NCBI GenBank assembly: GCA_022749755.1
Contig: CM040451.1
Span: 12,723,871-12,787,870, forward strand
Reading direction: 5' to 3'
From: Azadirachta indica
Taxonomy: Eukaryota; Streptophyta; Magnoliopsida; Sapindales; Meliaceae
Length of the DNA stretch: 64,000 nt
Positions 62,335 through 64,000 of this stretch are shown here, piece by piece. The stretch's first letter is position 1; each line of letters opens with the position of its first letter. The notes below the pieces were generated by a model. That model saw nothing but the letters and a program-made list of their open reading frames with translations. It did no database searches and was not told the DNA's origin. The position numbers were made by a program, and so were the translations under genes.

Positions 62335-64000
62335 CTACCTATCAGTACAAGTGTTTCTAACATCTTTTAGAGGAGCACGGAGACCACTAGCACGAGAACC
62401 GGATGAGAATCTATATTTTGATATTGCTGAAACAAAATTTTCCATTGATTTCTCTGCTATTTCAGAATAACAACCCAAGTGTGAGATGTTGGCACCAAAC
62501 TTTGCTTCATCAGTTTCTGTCACCAAAGTTTTATCAAGGTTAGGTTCATGATAACCTGGAGGATAAAAGAATCAAATTAGCAGATAACAAAACTCCTGTG
62601 TTGGCATTGATGATCAAACAGTGACAGCATAAGCAACTTAGCACCAACAATGTGATTCAGTCAAGCAAAGTCTTATATTAGTGATCAACTCAGCCATAAC
62701 ATGTAAATGAATCCAAACCCTCAATAGTGGAAGCATACATAAGTTCACTTTTTATGGAAGATTAACATAATTTCCCTATCAGAATGCATATCTGCAAAGC
62801 AAAATTCTTCACTAGAAAATCCAAATTCAACTATTGAGAAGAGTTTAACAACACCCAACTACTGGTCAACAATAATAAACATCCAACTTCTTTCCTCTAG
62901 GAAGCATATAATGGATAAGGAACAAGTGTTCTGGGACAATAATGAGGTTGCAAAGTACAGCAAGATAAGCTAAGAACAAACAGAGCTTCATTTGATGAAA
63001 AGAATGAATATAAGTTGATAAATGAACATGACTCGCCAAAACAAAGTACAGGAAGAGTTGTTGCAATTAATACGTACCATTTTTACAAAGACCAGCATTT
63101 GTACGCATGTGCTTGGGTCTGATGTTTTCCTGAGTGAGTTAGAAAAAGTTAGAATTTCTATAAGAAATTCTCAGATCTAGAAATTCTCAAAGTCCCATCC
63201 CCCACCTCCAAAAAATTGTAAATAAATAATAATATCAAAGGAACACATAGCCAAATAAAATGAAGCACCTACTGTTTGAACAATATCATTTATGGAGGTC
63301 TTCCTCTTTATGGTTGTGCTGTTGAGATTGCTATTCTCAGAATATTTACTCCCAAGATTAGCATTCTCAGATATATCAATGGCAACATCATCCTCAACTG
63401 CAAGCTTTTCTTGTTTATCCTCCTGATCACTCTTGTTCACTTGCTTGTGCTGAAAATAAGAACTCCTTACAATAACCTTTCTGTTCTCTGTTCTTATCTT
63501 TCCCTCAATTGCATCTGTCTTAATTTGAAGCTCCTTTTGCAATGCTAGTTTATGAATTGAATGGACAAATTGTTGCTGGGAATTATTATCGGCAGTTCTC
63601 TCATTCACCATGTCTTTCACTTTCATGAACATAAAAGAAATGAGTCCTTTATCCTTACAGACAATTAAAGTTGTAGACATCTATAAGGAAAATATATTCT
63701 TACCATGACCTGGATATTCTGGAACCTCAGATGCAAAACTATTTTTTTCCTAAAGAAAAGAGAAATAAGGCATAAGCAGAGTTCAACCTAGTTATATTTC
63801 AACTGAAACTCTTCATCATTGCATTCGCATCACTTACAGAGTTATTATGAGTGAAATTTCCCACATTTTCAGTATCCAGTCGAGATGACAATGGCCAGCT
63901 TATGATGCAAGGACTAGCCTCTACAGAGACTTGTTCTTTGGAACTGAGGGAAAAGGTATCATCTGGACTGGAATGGTTAGGCGATACACGAGGGGCACTG
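62335..64000 (-). CDS. C-terminal part of a probable exonuclease 1 (EXO1-like), partial
   Basis: The 3' end of a multi-exon gene whose start lies beyond the window. Five exons join in frame: 64000-63838 (partial), 63749-63704, 63619-63273, 63129-63078, 62555-62335 (stop TAG at 62335-62337). The product is a low-complexity, Ser/Asn/Lys-rich tail. I read it as EXO1 (5'-3' exonuclease and flap nuclease of mismatch repair and recombination) because of SAPRVSP, KVIVRSSYFQHKQ and the final SGSRASGLRAPLKDVRNTC, which resemble the disordered C-terminal region of plant EXO1 as I remember it. The catalytic XPG domain is not in the window, so the call rests on the tail alone. The acceptor of the 63619 exon could be a few bases different. 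Confidence 0.6.

Overview
This is a 64 kb piece of an AT-rich nuclear genome from a flowering plant, very probably a core eudicot. The genes are split by GT-AG introns, intergenic space is rich in AT and microsatellites, and every recognisable protein belongs to a plant family. No bacterial, organellar or viral gene was seen. The species cannot be fixed from the sequence. The AGAMOUS copy is of the euAG type.

Layout. 1-4.9 kb: gene-free DNA. 4.9-13.9 kb (+): an AGAMOUS C-class MADS-box gene with the large regulatory intron typical of the family. 14.0-27.6 kb (-): a tandem array of GDSL esterase/lipase genes, three intact (363, 362 and 365 aa) and one pseudogene. A pair of divergent LTR-like repeats lies between the pseudogene and the last intact copy. 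30.9-31.8 kb (-): a two-exon gene for a small, probably secreted protein of unknown function. 35.0-44.7 kb (+): a 17-coding-exon class I trehalose-6-phosphate synthase (TPS1-like, 917 aa). 46.1-50.7 kb (+): a nine-exon SBT5-type subtilase (778 aa). 51.1-52.9 kb (-): a six-exon PPR-like protein. 56.1-56.6 kb (+): a single-exon S40/senescence-regulator protein. 58.1-59.2 kb: a foldback element with arms of about 250 bp. 62.3-64.0 kb (-): the 3' end of a gene that resembles plant exonuclease 1 and runs off the window.

The genes do not form a pathway. Part of the order (AGAMOUS, GDSL lipase, PPR protein, S40 protein) matches my recollection of the Arabidopsis AGAMOUS neighbourhood (At4g18960, 18970, 18975, 18980). 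Here the GDSL gene is amplified, and TPS1, the small secreted protein and the subtilase lie between it and the PPR gene.

Exon boundaries were set by hand from splice consensus, phase and family conservation. Each multi-exon model closes in frame from ATG to stop, except the pseudogene and the partial last gene. I see no convincing new multi-gene system. The observations most worth checking are the in-frame stop before a still codon-like C-terminus in the PPR gene, the exact intron loss in the GDSL pseudogene, the AGAMOUS intron motif cluster, and the two repeat structures.
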